Source: Mixophyes australis (taxonomy: Eukaryota; Chordata; Amphibia; Anura; Limnodynastidae). From it: DNA of 64,000 nt. The stretch spans positions 67,462,205-67,526,204 of the forward strand of contig JAVHZZ010000002.1 of assembly GCA_036250195.1 (NCBI GenBank). The letters run 5' to 3'. This document shows, piece by piece, positions 11,177 through 24,843 of the stretch. The notes beneath the pieces were generated by a model. The model was not told the DNA's origin and ran no database searches. It saw only the letters and a list, made by a program, of their open reading frames with translations. Both the position numbers and the translations under genes were made by a program. Position 1 is the stretch's first letter, and every line of letters begins with the position of its first letter.

Positions 11177-14100
11177 CTAGTGTTTTCTTGTGGACGTTGT
11201 TGTTTTTGTGACAATGTTAACAGAAGAACTGCCACCACCACCTGTAGCATACCCACCAGGGCTTAGCAGCCCACCTGCAGCATGCCCAACAGAGCCGCTG
11301 TGTAAGCCACCTGTGACATATCCACCGGAAGAGCTTATGCCACTTCCAGAGCTAAATCTGCTACCACCTAAATTTCTTCCACTGCCAGAGCTGAATCCAG
11401 ATCCTCCATGGTAGTTTCCGCTGCCACCTTCATATCCTCCTCCACCTCCTGAAAGGATTCCTCCAGTGCTAGAGCTCACCACCGCTGTGGAGGAAACGTA
11501 CATATAAACTCTTCTTAACAACTACAACAACAAGCTTTAAAGTTGTGCAGAATGATACTTACAGATACTGCAAGAGCCTCCTTCTCCAGCCATCCTGCCA
11601 ATGAGGAAAGAGAAAATGAATCAAAAAAGACTCCCAAGAGGTAAACATACTATGATAGTTTGGTACTTCTAATCTGTACCCTAAGTGTGACTACACAAGG
11701 TTATCTAATCACTCCTGCTAAGAGCTGGTGTGTGAGTGAACGTGTCTGAGAATAGAAATATTTGTAGTTAGTTCCACATTTCAGAATGTAATGCTGACCG
11801 CAAATCTGCAGCCTGGGCTAACAATTCAACTGTGTATGGCCTCATACCTCATAAACAATCGAGAGTGAGAGGTGGTTACAGAGGCGAGACAAGGCAAAGG
11901 TCAGAGGTAGATCTAAGAGGGCGGGAGGGAGAGTAATTTGAGATGAGATTTGAGATGTATTCAGGAGTAGTGTTGTTGAGGGCTTTGTAGGTAAGGGTGA
12001 GTAATTTCAATTTGATTCTGGAGGACACAGGAACCTGGAAGCCAATGTAGGGATTTGCAAAGTGGAGCAGCAGATGTGGAGCGGTGAGAGAGGAAGATCA
12101 GTCTGTGTAGAAGTGAAGTCTTTTTGGACAAAATAAAATAAATGCTGAAACTCAATACCCACTTTATTCCTTTGCTAATCAACTTGTAATTAGATACACA
12201 AAGAAGCAAAATTAAAACTACGTTTATAAATCAACTCCATGTAAATCTTTAGTGTAGTAATTTATGAAACTTATCTCTTTAACAACCTTGACTATTTGTA
12301 ACATATATCACACACCGTTTACCTATTTTATTATTCATCCTTCTCAAGCACTAAGTTAAATTCAATAGTAAATTGTCCTTTTTTAATGTAGGATCCTGAT
12401 TGGCTCTTAGAGAGCACATAAGACGTTCTAGGACATCACATGATAATGCACAGACCAGCCTAAATCTTTGAATTGTGTGAAGTAAGAACATATTCCAAAT
12501 ATCAGTGAGCAGCCTGGAGGCCTCCATTAAAACCTCAGGCATATACCTTGTCTCAATTGATTATTGATGAGGTAAAAATCACAATATAGAAATGTTAACA
12601 CAGCATTGAACAAAACAATGAGTTATTTACAAAAAGGTAGCAAAATAATTCTAGATTACTTTGCATGCTCATTCATATTATATTTAGAAAATGATTGGAT
12701 GACAACGGCATGTTCAGTAAGTGACTACATAATACCTATTCATGTAAAAAATTATAAATATGAAAACAATAGAAATGTCCATGTGCTAATATGTAAAAAG
12801 ACCAGGGGGTATACTTACTAAACTGCGGGTTTGAAAAAGTGGAGATGTTGCCTATAGGAACCAATCAGATTCTAGCTGTCATTTTGTAGAATGTACTAAA
12901 TAAATGAAAGCTAGAATCTGATTGGTTTCTATAGGCAACATCTCCACTTTTTCCAACCCGCAGTTTAGTAAATCTAGTCCTAAGTGCCTATAGATTTTCC
13001 AATAAGAACATTTTTTTGGCCGGGGCATGCTTCAGATCACATGGGTGTCCTGGAGTTTCATCACTAAATATTGCTCTCCCAATGCTCAATGAAGTTCTGA
13101 TTTATTGATGGCAAAAATTATAGTAAAATACTTTCTATGAATTTATTTAGAATGTTTGAAAAGCCCAAATTCTTTAAAAACATACACCGATCACCACAAC
13201 ATTAAAACCACTGACAAGTGAAGGGAATAACATTGATTACCTTGTTACAATGACACCTGTCTAGGGGTGGGATATATTAGACAGCAAGTGAACAGTCAGT
13301 TCTTGAATCTGATGTGTTGGAAGCAGTAAAAATGGGCAAGTGTAAGGATCTGAGCGACTGTGACAAGGGCCAAATTGTGATGGCTAAATGACTGGGTCAA
13401 AGCATCTCCAAAACGGCAGGTCCTTTTAGGGTGTACCCGTAGGGTGTTGCCAGTATGCTGTGGTTAGTACCTACCAAAAGTAGTCCAGTGGATGTTACTT
13501 TGACAGGTACCACCTACCTAAACATAGTTGCAAACCAAGAACACCCCGCCATGACAAAGGTATTCCCTGATGCCAGTGGCCTCTTTCAGCATGATAATGC
13601 ACCCTGCTACACTGAAAAATTGTTCAAGAATGGTTTGAGGAACATGACAAGGAGTTCAAGGTGATGGCCTCCAAATTCCCCAGATCTCAATCCGATCGAC
13701 CATCTGTGGGATGTAATGGAAAAGCAAGTCTGAGCCATGGAGGCCCCACCTCGCAACTTACAGGACTTAAAAGGATCTGTTGCTAACAACTTGGTGCCAG
13801 ATACCACAGGACACCTTGTGGAGTCCATACCTAGACTGGTCAGAGCTGTTTTGGCGGCACCAGGTTGACCTACAGAATATTGGGCAGGTGATTTTAATGT
13901 TGTGGCTAATCGATGTAGAGCATAATCAAAGGGTTCTAAAAAATACCAGTATTCTGTATATCATGAAACATATAATACACTTGTTTTGTAGGTGCAAGGA
14001 ACCACTATAACAAAACTAAAAAGCACTTCTTGGTCCAGTATTATATTTAGATGCAGAATTCCCAGCAACAAATAAAACACAGACTTGCCCATTTTACCGT

Positions 14101-17100
14101 GGGCTACTCTACTTCAGTTTTTGATTTCTTTACAAACATTAAGCCAATGGGGGCAGCACTGAATTCCTTTGGGTGCTATAGACAATACCTGTAAGGATTG
14201 TGAGAAACTTTTTAAAAAGAAACTCAAATCCAGTTGTTAAATTGGAAGTGTAGAGCTTATTTCATTTGTTCTTGCACATATTTTAGGCTGTGCAAGATTG
14301 TGTTCAAATGCCAGTTAATTCTTTCTATGATAATATGTTAACTTGGTTTTAGCAGTAGGCCCTTAATGCTCACCTATATTCTTCTCCTTCCAGCAGTTTC
14401 CTGTAGGTGGCGATCTCAATATCCAGACCCAGTTTCACATTCATCAGATCCTGGTAATCTCGCAGTTGGCGAGCCATGTCCTGCTTGGCCTTCTGTAGAG
14501 CATCCTCCAACTCAGACAGTTTATTCTTGGCGTCTCGGATTGCTGCTTCACCACGATCCTCAGCCTCGCTTATGGCCGCTTCTAACTTAGCACGCTTTTG
14601 ACAAAATATTAGAAAGTTGCAGTATTTTTGGATTGGTATATGATATGCCAACCATGCAGCTATATTTTTCATATACTTATACAGTATTTTTTTATATAGC
14701 ACACAAAATGTGTGAAATAATAATCCAGCATGGATTCTTAAGCCAGTCTAGGTTACAATGTATTTTTAGATGGTGCACAGAGAAACAAGGTCACAAGTAG
14801 CTGATACCAGGAATTGAACCAGGGTACTGACACATCACTTAGGAGCTGCCAGATTTATTTTAATGCCAACAATAAAAGATTGAAGGTGTGTAGCTTTGTT
14901 TATATGCATGTCTGACTTGTCTCTGTACTGAAAGCCAGACCCAGTCATGCAAAAGCCACGTTCTTTCATGTAGTGGTGTGGTATTATAAAATACTTCAGT
15001 AACCTGTTTGATTTAAATAATGAATGGAAGATTGATACCTGTGCTTTAGCATTTTCTATTTCTCCCTTGATTCTGTTGATCACTCTGTTGTGTTCTGCAA
15101 TCTCATTTTTGGTGTTCCGCAAATCATCTCCATGTCTTCCAGCAGTAACGCGCAGCTCCTCATACTGGAAACAAACACACAAGAAACCACAAGATGTTAA
15201 TTTAAAGATAGATGACAAGTAACTAAGAAAGCCCAACAAATGGACAAATAACATATATAGTAACTGATCATTCAATGAGGGGAATTCAATTGGCCGCATT
15301 ATTGACGAAAGTAACGCGGCCTGTGCACTATTACCATTCATACGGTAAAAGTGTGCATTATTACCATTAATAGCCATATGAAGCCGCAAGCAGAAATCCG
15401 GGTTAAAATTACTGTATTAACGGTAATACTATTAGCGCCGCGTCATTCCTGGCTGATTTGAATTCCCCCCAATGTATAAGGAATGTGTAATCCCATTTTT
15501 GTTTTTATCTGTGTGGTGATTGCAATATTAAACATCACAATAAAGGCATGTGTCACAAAATTCACCTTGGTTTGGTACCAAGTCTCTGCTTCAGCTCTGC
15601 TCTTCTTGGCAATGTCCTCATACTGAGCTTTGACCTCAGCGATGATGCTTTCCATGTCCAGGTCTCGGCTGTTATCCATGGACACAACCACTGAGGTGTC
15701 TGAGATCTGAGCATGGAGCTGTTCTATTTCCTGAAATATAACATGAACCAGTCTTTAGTGTACACTATGTACTTGCATATTGTGTGTTATGGGGCTGCTA
15801 TGGGTGCAACAATAGTCCCTGCGGAGCTAGCATAAACTAACTATATGAATCCTACTTTCGTTTGATGTAATCTAAAAACAAATCCATTATTATTAACAAA
15901 ATAATGTAACTTAAAGTCACTTCCCCAATTTTTTATATGTAATTGACATAATAATGCAGTATTGCTATTAGGCTATTCTTAGCTATATCTCTGATTTTTG
16001 TTTTTAGCTATACAAGGATAGATGACCAGTGGCTCTCTAGCTGCTGTGTAGCTACAAGGATGAGCTTGTTGTACATGTACAATGTCCGATTGTATATAAG
16101 ATGAAACCAAAAATATAGTAATTTTCATTATATGTATGGATGCAAATACAAAACAGAATGACAGCATGGAGTGTTGTCTTTTTGTAAAAGATAAGTACAG
16201 TGCCATTGTTTCTTTTCAAAATGAAAATATTAAAAGCATTAGGATTTATTTTTACTTTGCAAAACTATATGAGCTCAAAAAATGTGTTATGGAGTACTGA
16301 ATAAATAATAGTTTTTGTATTCCTCTGCAATAGCAAAAGCAATGAATGCTCCAGTTAAATAAGAAATATAGTTACCACGTGGAAAATTTCCTGCAGGAAG
16401 TTGATCTCCTCTGTCATTTGTAACACTTTTGCCTCCAGTTCCATTTTATTCATAAAGGCAGAGTCCACATCCTAAATCAATGTTATTTATTACAGTGTTA
16501 AGTTATTAACATGTTGAGAGTTTATAAACTGCAAATAATACGAATTAACAGTACATAGACAGTCAGAAGCTTTGTAATTATAGAAAGCAACAGGCTTGTA
16601 GATATTGACAAGACACCAAAGTCATAGCCTAGAAGAGCAATGTAAGGATACACTGACATCCCAGAAGAGCAATTTAAACTACATTTGCTGCTACTCTGCT
16701 TTGCCAATTTCATCACAATTCTCAATCATTGCAGTCCTTATTCAACCTAGATGTGCAGAAGTCAAATCCTTCATCTTGCAGTACTTGAGCCAAACAACAG
16801 ATTGCAAAGTGTGTGGGCAGTTTTACCCTAAATCTCTTGATTGGAAATAAATAAATTTTAATCTTCTAAGTTTCCTGAAAACTCCATAGCTTTTAAAAAA
16901 AAAAAAAAAAAAAAAAGCACAACTGAACCTAAATTTATAGTTGTCTCGTGCCTTATATCTACTGGTATGTATGTAAAAAAAACCTGATGGGAATGAGTTC
17001 TCTGTGCAGCGCTGCGGAATCAGTGCGCTGCGGAATTAGTGGCGCTATGTAAATAAATAGATGATGATGATGAGGAAATGACTGACACTAAAGGACAATA

Positions 17101-18856
17101 ACTTGCATAGCGAACGTACATACAATGCCAAATATCTCAAGTTCTATTAAAGTATAGTGAACACAAGAGGAATTTGCAAATAGCAAAAGGTATACGGAAT
17201 GTTTCATATGTATTGTGAATTTGATTAGCAATTCTATTCTGAGTGTTCCTTTAAAAAACACATAAATCCACATTGGTACAATCAAAGAAAAAGAGAGATT
17301 TAAAAGAATATGTGTCTATTTTCTTTGCAGTGGTCACAATCAAACACTTTAATATATAACAGTCCAAATTGCCAAGAATACATACAGTATAATTTGTGCA
17401 AACAATCAGTCACTTATGGAAGGCTCCTGTGCACAAATTAACAGTTTTGCACATTAACAGCAGACCTCAGTTAGTACAGGTAGAACATATCTTAGATAAC
17501 TATGTAGATTTTAGGAACATGACACAGAGCCATGGAGGGTGTATCCATGATGACCTATATAAGGACCCTGAGAGTGAAAACAAGGACAGGGACATTTGGA
17601 TCCAAAAATCATACAAGAGTGACAGCTGGGAATTGTGCAAATCTCTAAACACATACATTAGTTATCTAACAATTATATTTTAACTTGATAATTTTGCAAT
17701 GTAATATAACAATCTTGGACTTCACATACTCACTTTCTTAAGAACAACAAACTCATTTTCAGCAGAAGTGCGCTTGTTGATTTCATCCTCATATCTTAAA
17801 AAAACAGCATAAAATGTTTTTGAGATGATAGCAATTTGAGTTTGTGGCGAATGAAAAAGTTAATGTTATTCATCATTTTATTTTTAGAACTTTTACTTGT
17901 ACATTAATATATTTTTTAAATTATTGCAAAAATGCTTTACTTACTTGGTTTTGTAATCCTCTACCAAATCTTGCATGCTTTTAAGCTCAGCTTCCAGCCT
18001 TATTTTGTCCCCACCAAGACTTTCATATCGCCGCCTGAGATTATTTATGTAAGACTCAAAATGGGGTTCAATATAACTTTTCACAGCCTTTTGTTCCTGT
18101 AAAAGAGTCCATTTGGTCTCCAGCATTTTATTTTGTTGTTCCAGGAATCGGACCTGAAAATTAGTTATCAGTTGGTTATCAATTTATTTATTAAATGTAC
18201 TTTAGAATAATGCTATTGTCAGTTGTTAAATAAATACAATATTATACCTTGTCGATGAATGAGGCAAATCTGTTGTTGAGTGTTTTAATCTGCTCCTTTT
18301 CTTCTTTTCTCACTCTCTGGATATTTGGATCAATCTCCAAGTTCAGTGGTGTAAGGAGATTTTGGTTAACGGTAACTGCTGTGATACAAGCTGGAGCCAA
18401 TCCACCGCCATATCCACCACCAAACCCACTACCATAACCACCACCAAAGTCTCCACCAGCACCAAATCCAGCACCTGTACCAAATCCTCCACCAGCACCA
18501 AATCCTCCACCAGCACCAAATCCACCACCAGCACCATATCCACCACCAGCACCAAATCCACCACCAGCACCAAATCCACCACCAACCCTGTAGCTTAAGC
18601 TTGAACCAGCACCACCAACGCCAATTCCAGATCCATGTCCACCGTATCCATGTGAACTCCTCAAAGGATGAACATTTCCAACTGAGATTCTGTTGGAACC
18701 AGAGCCTACATTGTAAAGGCTTCTGCTGCCAATGCTTGGACCTCTCCGGTAAGAGGTTGAACTGAATCCACTCACATTTCTTGGTGCATGTGAAGAAGAA
18801 GAGCTGAAGTTCCTAACACCAGACTTAGAGGATGAATTGTATGCTTGGTGTGACAT
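11177..18856 (-). CDS. Type II keratin gene 1, Gly-rich head and tail, 9 exons, 608 aa
   Basis: Encodes a type II (basic) intermediate filament keratin, which forms obligate heteropolymers with a type I keratin in epithelial cytoplasm. Exons (minus strand): 18856-18248, 18153-17945, 17794-17734, 16471-16376, 15730-15566, 15164-15039, 14594-14374, 11594-11563 and 11484-11177. Internal lengths 209, 61, 96, 165, 126 and 221 bp match the conserved type II pattern, all introns are GT-AG, and the sum is 1827 nt in frame. Head 1 to about 188 contains a GGGFGA-type repeat; the helix initiation motif around [12 protein letters not shown] spans the exon 1/2 border. The rod ends in [13 protein letters not shown] at about residue 496. 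The tail of about 112 aa is Gly/Ser-rich and ends in a Thr-rich segment. Exon 8 is 32 bp, slightly shorter than the usual 35. The copy looks intact. The precise orthologue cannot be named from sequence alone. Confidence 0.97.
11865..12120 (-). mobile_element. L2 LINE 3' ORF fragment in keratin 1 intron 7
   Basis: On the minus strand it encodes a piece of the reverse transcriptase C-terminal region, including a SLHWLP motif with RLIFL just upstream, as in the longer L2 copies at 21093 and 43625. Truncated and broken. Confidence 0.7.
12806..12980. mobile_element. Hairpin MITE, family 2 (copy 2), in keratin 1 intron 7
   Basis: Inverted arms: GGGGGTATACTTACTAAACTG and the reverse form at CAGTTTAGTAAATCTAGTCC, each followed inside by the GGAGATGTTGCCTATAG and CCAATCAGATTCTAGCT blocks. 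The best-preserved copy of the family here. Confidence 0.85.
13185..13915 (+). mobile_element. Tc1-like transposon with internal deletion and decayed transposase
   Basis: Bounded by TA dinucleotides (13183-13184 and 13916-13917), with inverted ends CACCGATCACCACAACATT and CATCGATTAGCCACAACATT. A remnant of the transposase start ([15 protein letters not shown], then a stop) lies near 13332. A DDE-region remnant with QHDNAPCYT lies near 13590, then a frameshift and a [14 protein letters not shown] segment near 13685. The middle of the transposase is missing: the full-length family is about 1.6 kb, this copy 731 bp. It sits in intron 7 of keratin gene 1. Confidence 0.9.
15279..15470. mobile_element. 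MITE with GGGGAATTCAA ends in keratin 1 intron 5
   Basis: Left end GGGGAATTCAATTGGCCGC and right end GGCTGATTTGAATTCCCC are inverted. Inside, GTAACGCGGC and TTACCATTAATA words recur in both orientations. About 190 bp, non-coding. Confidence 0.7.
16985..17075 (+). mobile_element. SINE/L2 3' tail fragment in keratin 1 intron 3
   Basis: GAGTTCTCTGTGCAGCGCTG, a short internal duplication (GTGCGCTGCGGAATTAGTG), then GGCGCTATGTAAATAAATAG and a GATGAT run: the 3' tail shared by the SINE and L2 families here. Confidence 0.75.
18385..18600 (-). repeat. Coding minisatellite in keratin 1 exon 1 (Gly-Phe-Gly-Ala repeat)
   Basis: An 18-bp unit (plus strand ACCAAATCCACCACCAGC) recurs, encoding GGGFGA about six times with variants ([18 protein letters not shown]). 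It builds the glycine-loop part of the head. Repeat-number variation between alleles is likely. Confidence 0.85.
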
Positions 18857-18954
18857 TTTGTCTTGACTATCAAATGGTGATAAATTCTCTTGGAAGTGGA
18901 ATGAAGAGCGACTACAGACAGATCTGGCTCTGTTGGCATATAATTGTGATTAGA

Positions 18955-18963
18955 CCTTTTATA
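18955..18963 (-). promoter_or_regulatory. TATA box of keratin gene 1
   Basis: The minus strand reads TATAAAAGG about 100 nt before the ATG at 18856. A start about 30 nt downstream (near 18928) would leave a 5' UTR of roughly 70 nt, typical for keratin genes. Confidence 0.75.
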
Positions 18964-21092
18964 CAGATGTTAATTTGGGCTTGGTCAACAATAAAACAGA
19001 AAGACCCTTTTATTGGCTTCTAGGGGTTGGCACTGTCCCACTGTATTCATCGTTTTAGCTGTAAATTAAGACGCTTTCACACACCTAACACAAAAATGTA
19101 ATAATTTCTACCTTGCGGCATCCGCCCCATAAAATGATTATTATTTTATAGTATGGAAACTACAGAAACAAAATAAATTGTTCTTAAGGATGGGCTAAAA
19201 GTATACAGATGTACTAACTGGATGAATTCCAGCATTTCCTTGGAGAGGTAAATGTAGTAATATAGAAATCATTGTGTCACCAAAAAATATCCGCAACATG
19301 CAGTGGAATTGTGAAATACTTCTCGTGTACACCAAGGGCTACAATTAAGTGCAATTTATATGTAGCATGTCTAGGTGTCAAACCCATTTCTTAAAAGCTA
19401 AAACAAAGAAAATGAATAATTGTTTTGCCCCTGGCATCATGTTAACATTGGTTTCTCATTTTTCTATTTGTTCATCAATGCCAGCTGTCAATTGTTTGAT
19501 GAAAACCGGGAAGTACGAGTTATGGGCACAGTGGCAAAATCATGTGGTGTGCAGTCTCTAATTTAGGGTATTTTTCATTGAAATGCTAACTATGACCTTG
19601 TATATGATTCTGCCCTCTCAGGGGCTCATGCAGAGATGGGTGCTTTTATGCTCTGAACATAAGCAGGAAAAGACGCAGGAATAAAAAAGTGCATTTATGT
19701 GCATATGCTCAGTTGGACGCATCTCGTAATGCGACCAGCTCTACATCACTAACATGCGCACCAGGTTTACGTCTGGTGAAACAAGTGTAGCACAGATAAA
19801 GTGTGGAGATGTGGCTTGACAGTGTAAGTAGTTAATGCATAGGTAGCATTGCCCTATTTCTACACAATACAATGATATAATGAAGTAAAATATACTTAAA
19901 TATGAAATACAAAATAAATTCAATGAAATTAAATAAAATGTCTGTTATTTTTCTGTTTAAAAATCCTTTCCTGCCAGGAAATGAACATGTCAATTAAGTA
20001 ATATGAATTGTCTGCCCCTTCACTCCCCCCGTTCTGTCTCTCCAGTGTAAGGTGCAGCCAAATCTGCATATGGACATATGTGTACACACTTTTGGTGTGT
20101 GTGCACCACATGAAAATGTGTATTTTAAGCAAATGGAACGGATGTACGACCAACATGGCGCCCTCATTCTTTGTTTCATGCTGTTTAAATCTATACTTCG
20201 ACAATAACCAAAATATCCCTCTGGCAAATCTCATTTAGAGATCTAGTACTAGACCCCTATTACTTGTAGATTCCTTAACAATAACGCTACATTAGTTACA
20301 GGAAAAATCCCGCAGATGTGAGCTTCTTCACTGTGGCACGTCAAGTCTTGAATGTCACTTACAAAGGTTTCTCCCTGGAGATTATTTAGGAAAATATTGA
20401 TTAATTTACATGCTTTGACTATCTGTCCATACATGCTGCAATGTTGTCATTCACCACAGCTGTTAAACAGCCAGATCCTTCATGAAGTTGGTCACAAAAA
20501 ATGAAATGCCAAATGGTGACAGATCTATCAATTTGATGAGTGGCTTGAATGACCGGATTTGAAGGCACACAATGATGCAGTCACTGACCATAAAGATTTC
20601 CATCTGTAATCCCTATTGCCTAATGCTTATTAAGAAATCTCTTTTAAACCTACATTTTCATGTATCTCATATTCACTCCCATATTCCCATATCTTTAACC
20701 TCCAGGCTCTCCTCAAGCCACAAAGGGTTAAAAAAAACAGCATGCCCCCCTCTCCCGAATCAGATTAACCCTATTGCTGGTAGTCTAGTGCTGTTACTAG
20801 CAAAGTCAGAGTGGGACAAAAAGTGTGGGCCCCCCCGATTTTACTTTAACCAGGACTAGGATTAGACAGCCGGGGTTGGTGGCACTATAGCAGGGAATCC
20901 CGCAGCATGGGGTTCCACTGCCATAATGACAGCTAGCACCGAGCTGGTCAGCACAGGGCTGGATTCCCTAAGGAGTTGTGGTTATGCAAAAATAAATGTG
21001 GGCACTCTCCCTAGGGTATCCAGCTCTGTGGTGAAAGCAATAGGGTTCTTCTCACACTCTTGCGCGGTGAGTGTGGGGTAATAAAAGTAATT
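18964..21092. other. Intergenic region upstream of keratin gene 1
   Basis: Mostly unique-looking AT-rich DNA with no gene recognised. At about 20805-20900 is a repeat also found near 55490: AAAAAGTGTGGG followed by runs of C, then CACTATAGCAGGGA. Confidence 0.4.
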
Positions 21093-23594
21093 TCATCATC
21101 AACATTTATTTGTATAATGCCAGCAGATTTCCGTAGCGCTTTAAAATTGGGAACAAACAGTAATAAAACAATACTGGGTAATACATGCATACATAGAGTT
21201 AAGAAGGCCCTGCTCAAAAGCTTACAATCTATGGGACAATGGTTTGTCCAGCTAGAATGCAAAGGTTACAAAATTTTTAGTGGGCTGTATGCTCAGTCAC
21301 ACAACTATGTTGGAAAGTGGGTTGTTGTCTTGTGTTAGCTGTGTAAAGGGTGGTAATAGGGTAATCTAGGAAGATTAAGAAGGTGGTAGAGGAATATTCT
21401 AAACTTGTCTAAAGAGGTGGGTTTTCGGAGAACGTTTAAAGGTTTGAAGACTAGAGGAAAGTCTTGTGGTGTGAGGGAGTAAATTTCACAAAGTAGATGC
21501 AGCTTGAAAAGAGTCCTCTAACCAAGAATGGGAGGAAGTGATGAGAGTAGAAGGGAGATGTTTTGAGACAAGTGAGGAGATGTATGTTGATGCAATTTTG
21601 TTGATGGCCTTGTATGATAGTAGAAGAATTTTATATTGGTTTGTTGAAAAACAGACAGCCAATGTAGAGACTGACAGAGTGACTCAGCAGATGTAAAACG
21701 ATTTGCAAGGAAAATCAATCTAGCTGCTGCATGCAAAATAGATTGTAGGGTCTCGAGTCTGATTTTGGGAAGACCAGTAAGGAGGGAATTACAATAGTTG
21801 ATGTGGGAGATGATGAAAGCATGAATTAAAGTTTTTGCAGTGTCTTGTGTGAGATATGTATGTATTCTGGAAATGTTTTTTTAGATGTATGCAGTATGAT
21901 GTAAATATAGAGTTGATGTGGGGAACAAAGGATAGTTGAAAGTCAAGGATTACACCTAGGCAGCGAGCTTGCTGGGTGGGATTTATGGTCATGTTGTCAA
22001 CAAAAATAGAAATGTCAGGCAGTAAGTTTCTGTTGTTAGGTGGGAATATTATTAATGTTGTTTTTGAAAGATTGAGTTTAAGCTGGCGAGAGGACATCCA
22101 AGATGAAATGGCAGAAAGACAGTTAGTAACGTGAGACAACACAGATGGTGAGAGATCAGGAGAAGATAGATTTGTGTATCATCATAGAGATGATACTGAA
22201 ATCCAAAAGAGCTTAATAGGTTTCCTAGAGAAGTGGTGTAAATAGAGAATAGCAGAGGACCTAGGACTGAGCGTTCTGGTACTCCAATTAATAAAGGAAG
22301 CAGGGTGGAGGTTGTGCCAGAGAAATTAACACTGAAAGTGCGATTAGATAGGTAGGATGAGAACCAGGATAGGACAGTGTTTTGAATTCTTGAATACCTA
22401 GGGATTGTAGCGTCTATATAAAGAGAGAATGGTCAACAGTGTTGAATGCAGCAGAGAGATCCAGGAGAATTAGAAGAGAGTAATCACCTTTAGTTTTAGC
22501 AGTGATCAGATCATTGACAACCTTGGTCAGCGCAGTCTCTGTGGAGTGTTGAGAGTGAAAGACTGATTGAAGAGGATCCAATAGGTTGTTTGCAGAAAGG
22601 ATACCATTGAGGCGAGTGTACGCTATTCACTTGAGAAGTTTGGAGGGGCATGGGAGCTGAGAGATGGGGCAGTAATTTGAGAGAGAATTTGGTTTAGAAT
22701 TTAGTTATTTTAGAATAGTAGTAATCACTGCATGCTCGAACAGTGATGCAAGATACCAGTAGAGAGAGATAGATTACAGATTTTAGTTAGAGGTGGAATG
22801 AGCACATGAGACAGGGATCTACCAATTTGTGAGGGTATGGGATCAAGAGTACAGGAGGTAGAGTAGCAAGATAAGAAGAGAGTAGAAACTTATTCTTCAT
22901 TTGTGGGATCAAATAAAGAAAAGGTGTCATAGGATGCTGGGAAGGAATTGAGCTGATTGCTAGTTGAGAGAGATAATACCATTTAAAGTCTGATTTTATC
23001 AATCTTCTCCTTGAAATAGGAAGCAAGATCCTGGGCACTGATGGTAGTCGGAGGGTTTGGGGTGGGAGGATTGAGAAGAGATTTAAATGTGTTAAAAAAG
23101 CATTTGGCTGTAGAAGCCTGAGTATAGATGAGAGATTGGAAGTATGCTTGTTTAGCAGTGTCCAGATCACTTCGATAAGAGTGGTAGATAACAGTATATG
23201 CACTGAAATCATTAGAGGTACAAGATTTACGCCAGTGATGTTCAGCTTTATGAGAAAGTTTTTGCAGATTTTGTGATACTTTAGTGTGTCACTGTTGACA
23301 ACAAAGTCTATGTAGAGTATGAAGAGTCGCTGGAGCCACTTGATCAAGGGCAGTTGCTAGAGTTTGGTGAAAATGAGAAACTGCCATATCATGGGAGGAG
23401 AATGTAGAAATTCGGGAGAGAAGGTGTTGGAGAGAGATGGAAAACTGTTGAATCAATAGAGTTAATATTCCTGCGGGAATGAGGAGGCTTGGAAGAATTT
23501 GACAGCAGGGAGGTTAAAGTACTGGGAGTGAGCAAGTAACTAATAAGGTGATGATCCGAGAGGGGGAAAGGAGTGTTAAGAAAATTAGAAACTG

Positions 23595-23764
23595 CACCTG
23601 CTGTTACTACTTAAATTGTTAGGCTGGGTGACTTAGTGTCTTCACATGTTTTATGCTGGTTGTTGATATTGTTACTTCCTGTCTAATTTTGTTATCAGTA
23701 TGCACTTTATCATTCGTTCTATGCTGTTATCTTGACCCTGCAAAAATAAAACTTTTTGAAAAAA
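23595..23764 (+). mobile_element. 5'-truncated LINE-type insertion (L1-like 3' end) inside the L2 element
   Basis: 170 bp flanked by a perfect 14-bp target duplication AAAATTAGAAACTG at 23581-23594 and 23765-23778. It ends AAAAATAAAACTTTTTG plus an A-tail, so it was copied from RNA and inserted after the L2 had landed. The L1 assignment rests on the short 3' end only. Confidence 0.75.
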
Positions 23765-24699
23765 AAAATTAGAAACTGAGCACAGTCTAGAGACCAATAA
23801 TAATAAGAAGATCAAGACAGTGGCCACCCTGATGAGTAGAGGATTTAATTCACTGGGAGAGGTCAAGTGAGGAGGTTAGAAAGAGCAGTTTTGAAGCAGC
23901 TTTGGAACGAGGATTTGCAATAGGGATGTTAAAGTCACCCATTATGTTAGTGGGGATGTTAGAAGATAAGAAGTGAGGGAGCCATGCAGAGAAGTGTTCA
24001 ATAAATTGTTGGTGGGGTCCAGGGGGGCAATAGATAACATCAACACGCATAGAGAATGGGTTAAAAATCCTAACTGTATGTACTTCTACAGATGTGAACG
24101 TGAGTGATGGGACATTTGGTAGAACTGTATATGTGCACTGTGGAGAGAGAAGTAGTCCAACCCCACCTCTTTGTCTGTCTCCAGCTCTGGGGGTGTGGGT
24201 GAGATGGAGGCCACCATGTGAAAGGGCTGCAGGTGAGGCAGTGCCTGATTGTGTGAGCCATGTTTCTGTTATTGACATAAGGTTGAGGTTATTTGAGAAA
24301 AAGATGTAATATATGGATGTAAGTTTGTTACAAACAGAGCGTGCATTCCAAAGGGCATATTTAAAGGACTTTGGAAGAGATGGGAGACAGGTGATGCGTT
24401 TGAGGTTTGCCGGATATCTCTAACGTAGCGTGTGGGAGAAGTGTGGGGGACCTGAATTAGGTGATATATCACCAGCTAATAGAAGCAGGAGAAAGAAAGA
24501 TAAGAAAAATTATTGTAAGACGTGTGGCCTTTTAGTTTCTCACGACTGGGTGAGGCTTATAACTATTGAATTTAAATAGGAAAACAGTTCATAATTGTTA
24601 ACTAGAGGTAAGTGAAGTAATGAAGGGGCAATGTGGACTGAGGTGTGTGTTGCAGGAAAGGTGAAGGAGGATATAGTTCTAAAGTCCTAATACATACTT

Positions 24700-24843
24700 T
24701 TTTAAAAATATAGGCACAGTTACAGAGATGAGAATAAGAGAGGATGAGATGAGATGTTCAGTTCTTGCACATATTTTTAAAAAATACAGACACAGTTGCA
24801 GAGAAGAGAATAAGAGAGGAAGAGATGAGATGTTCAATTCTTG
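24700..24843. repeat. Tandem duplication, about 75 bp, in the L2 leader
   Basis: Two adjacent copies share TAAAAAATACAGACACAGTTGC-like sequence followed by AGAGAATAAGAGAGGA and GATGAGATGTTCA. No coding role seen. Confidence 0.6.

Noticed and set aside
13607..14010. Open frames on both strands across the right half of the Tc1 copy
   Set aside because: They are fragments or shadows of the decayed Tc1 transposase.
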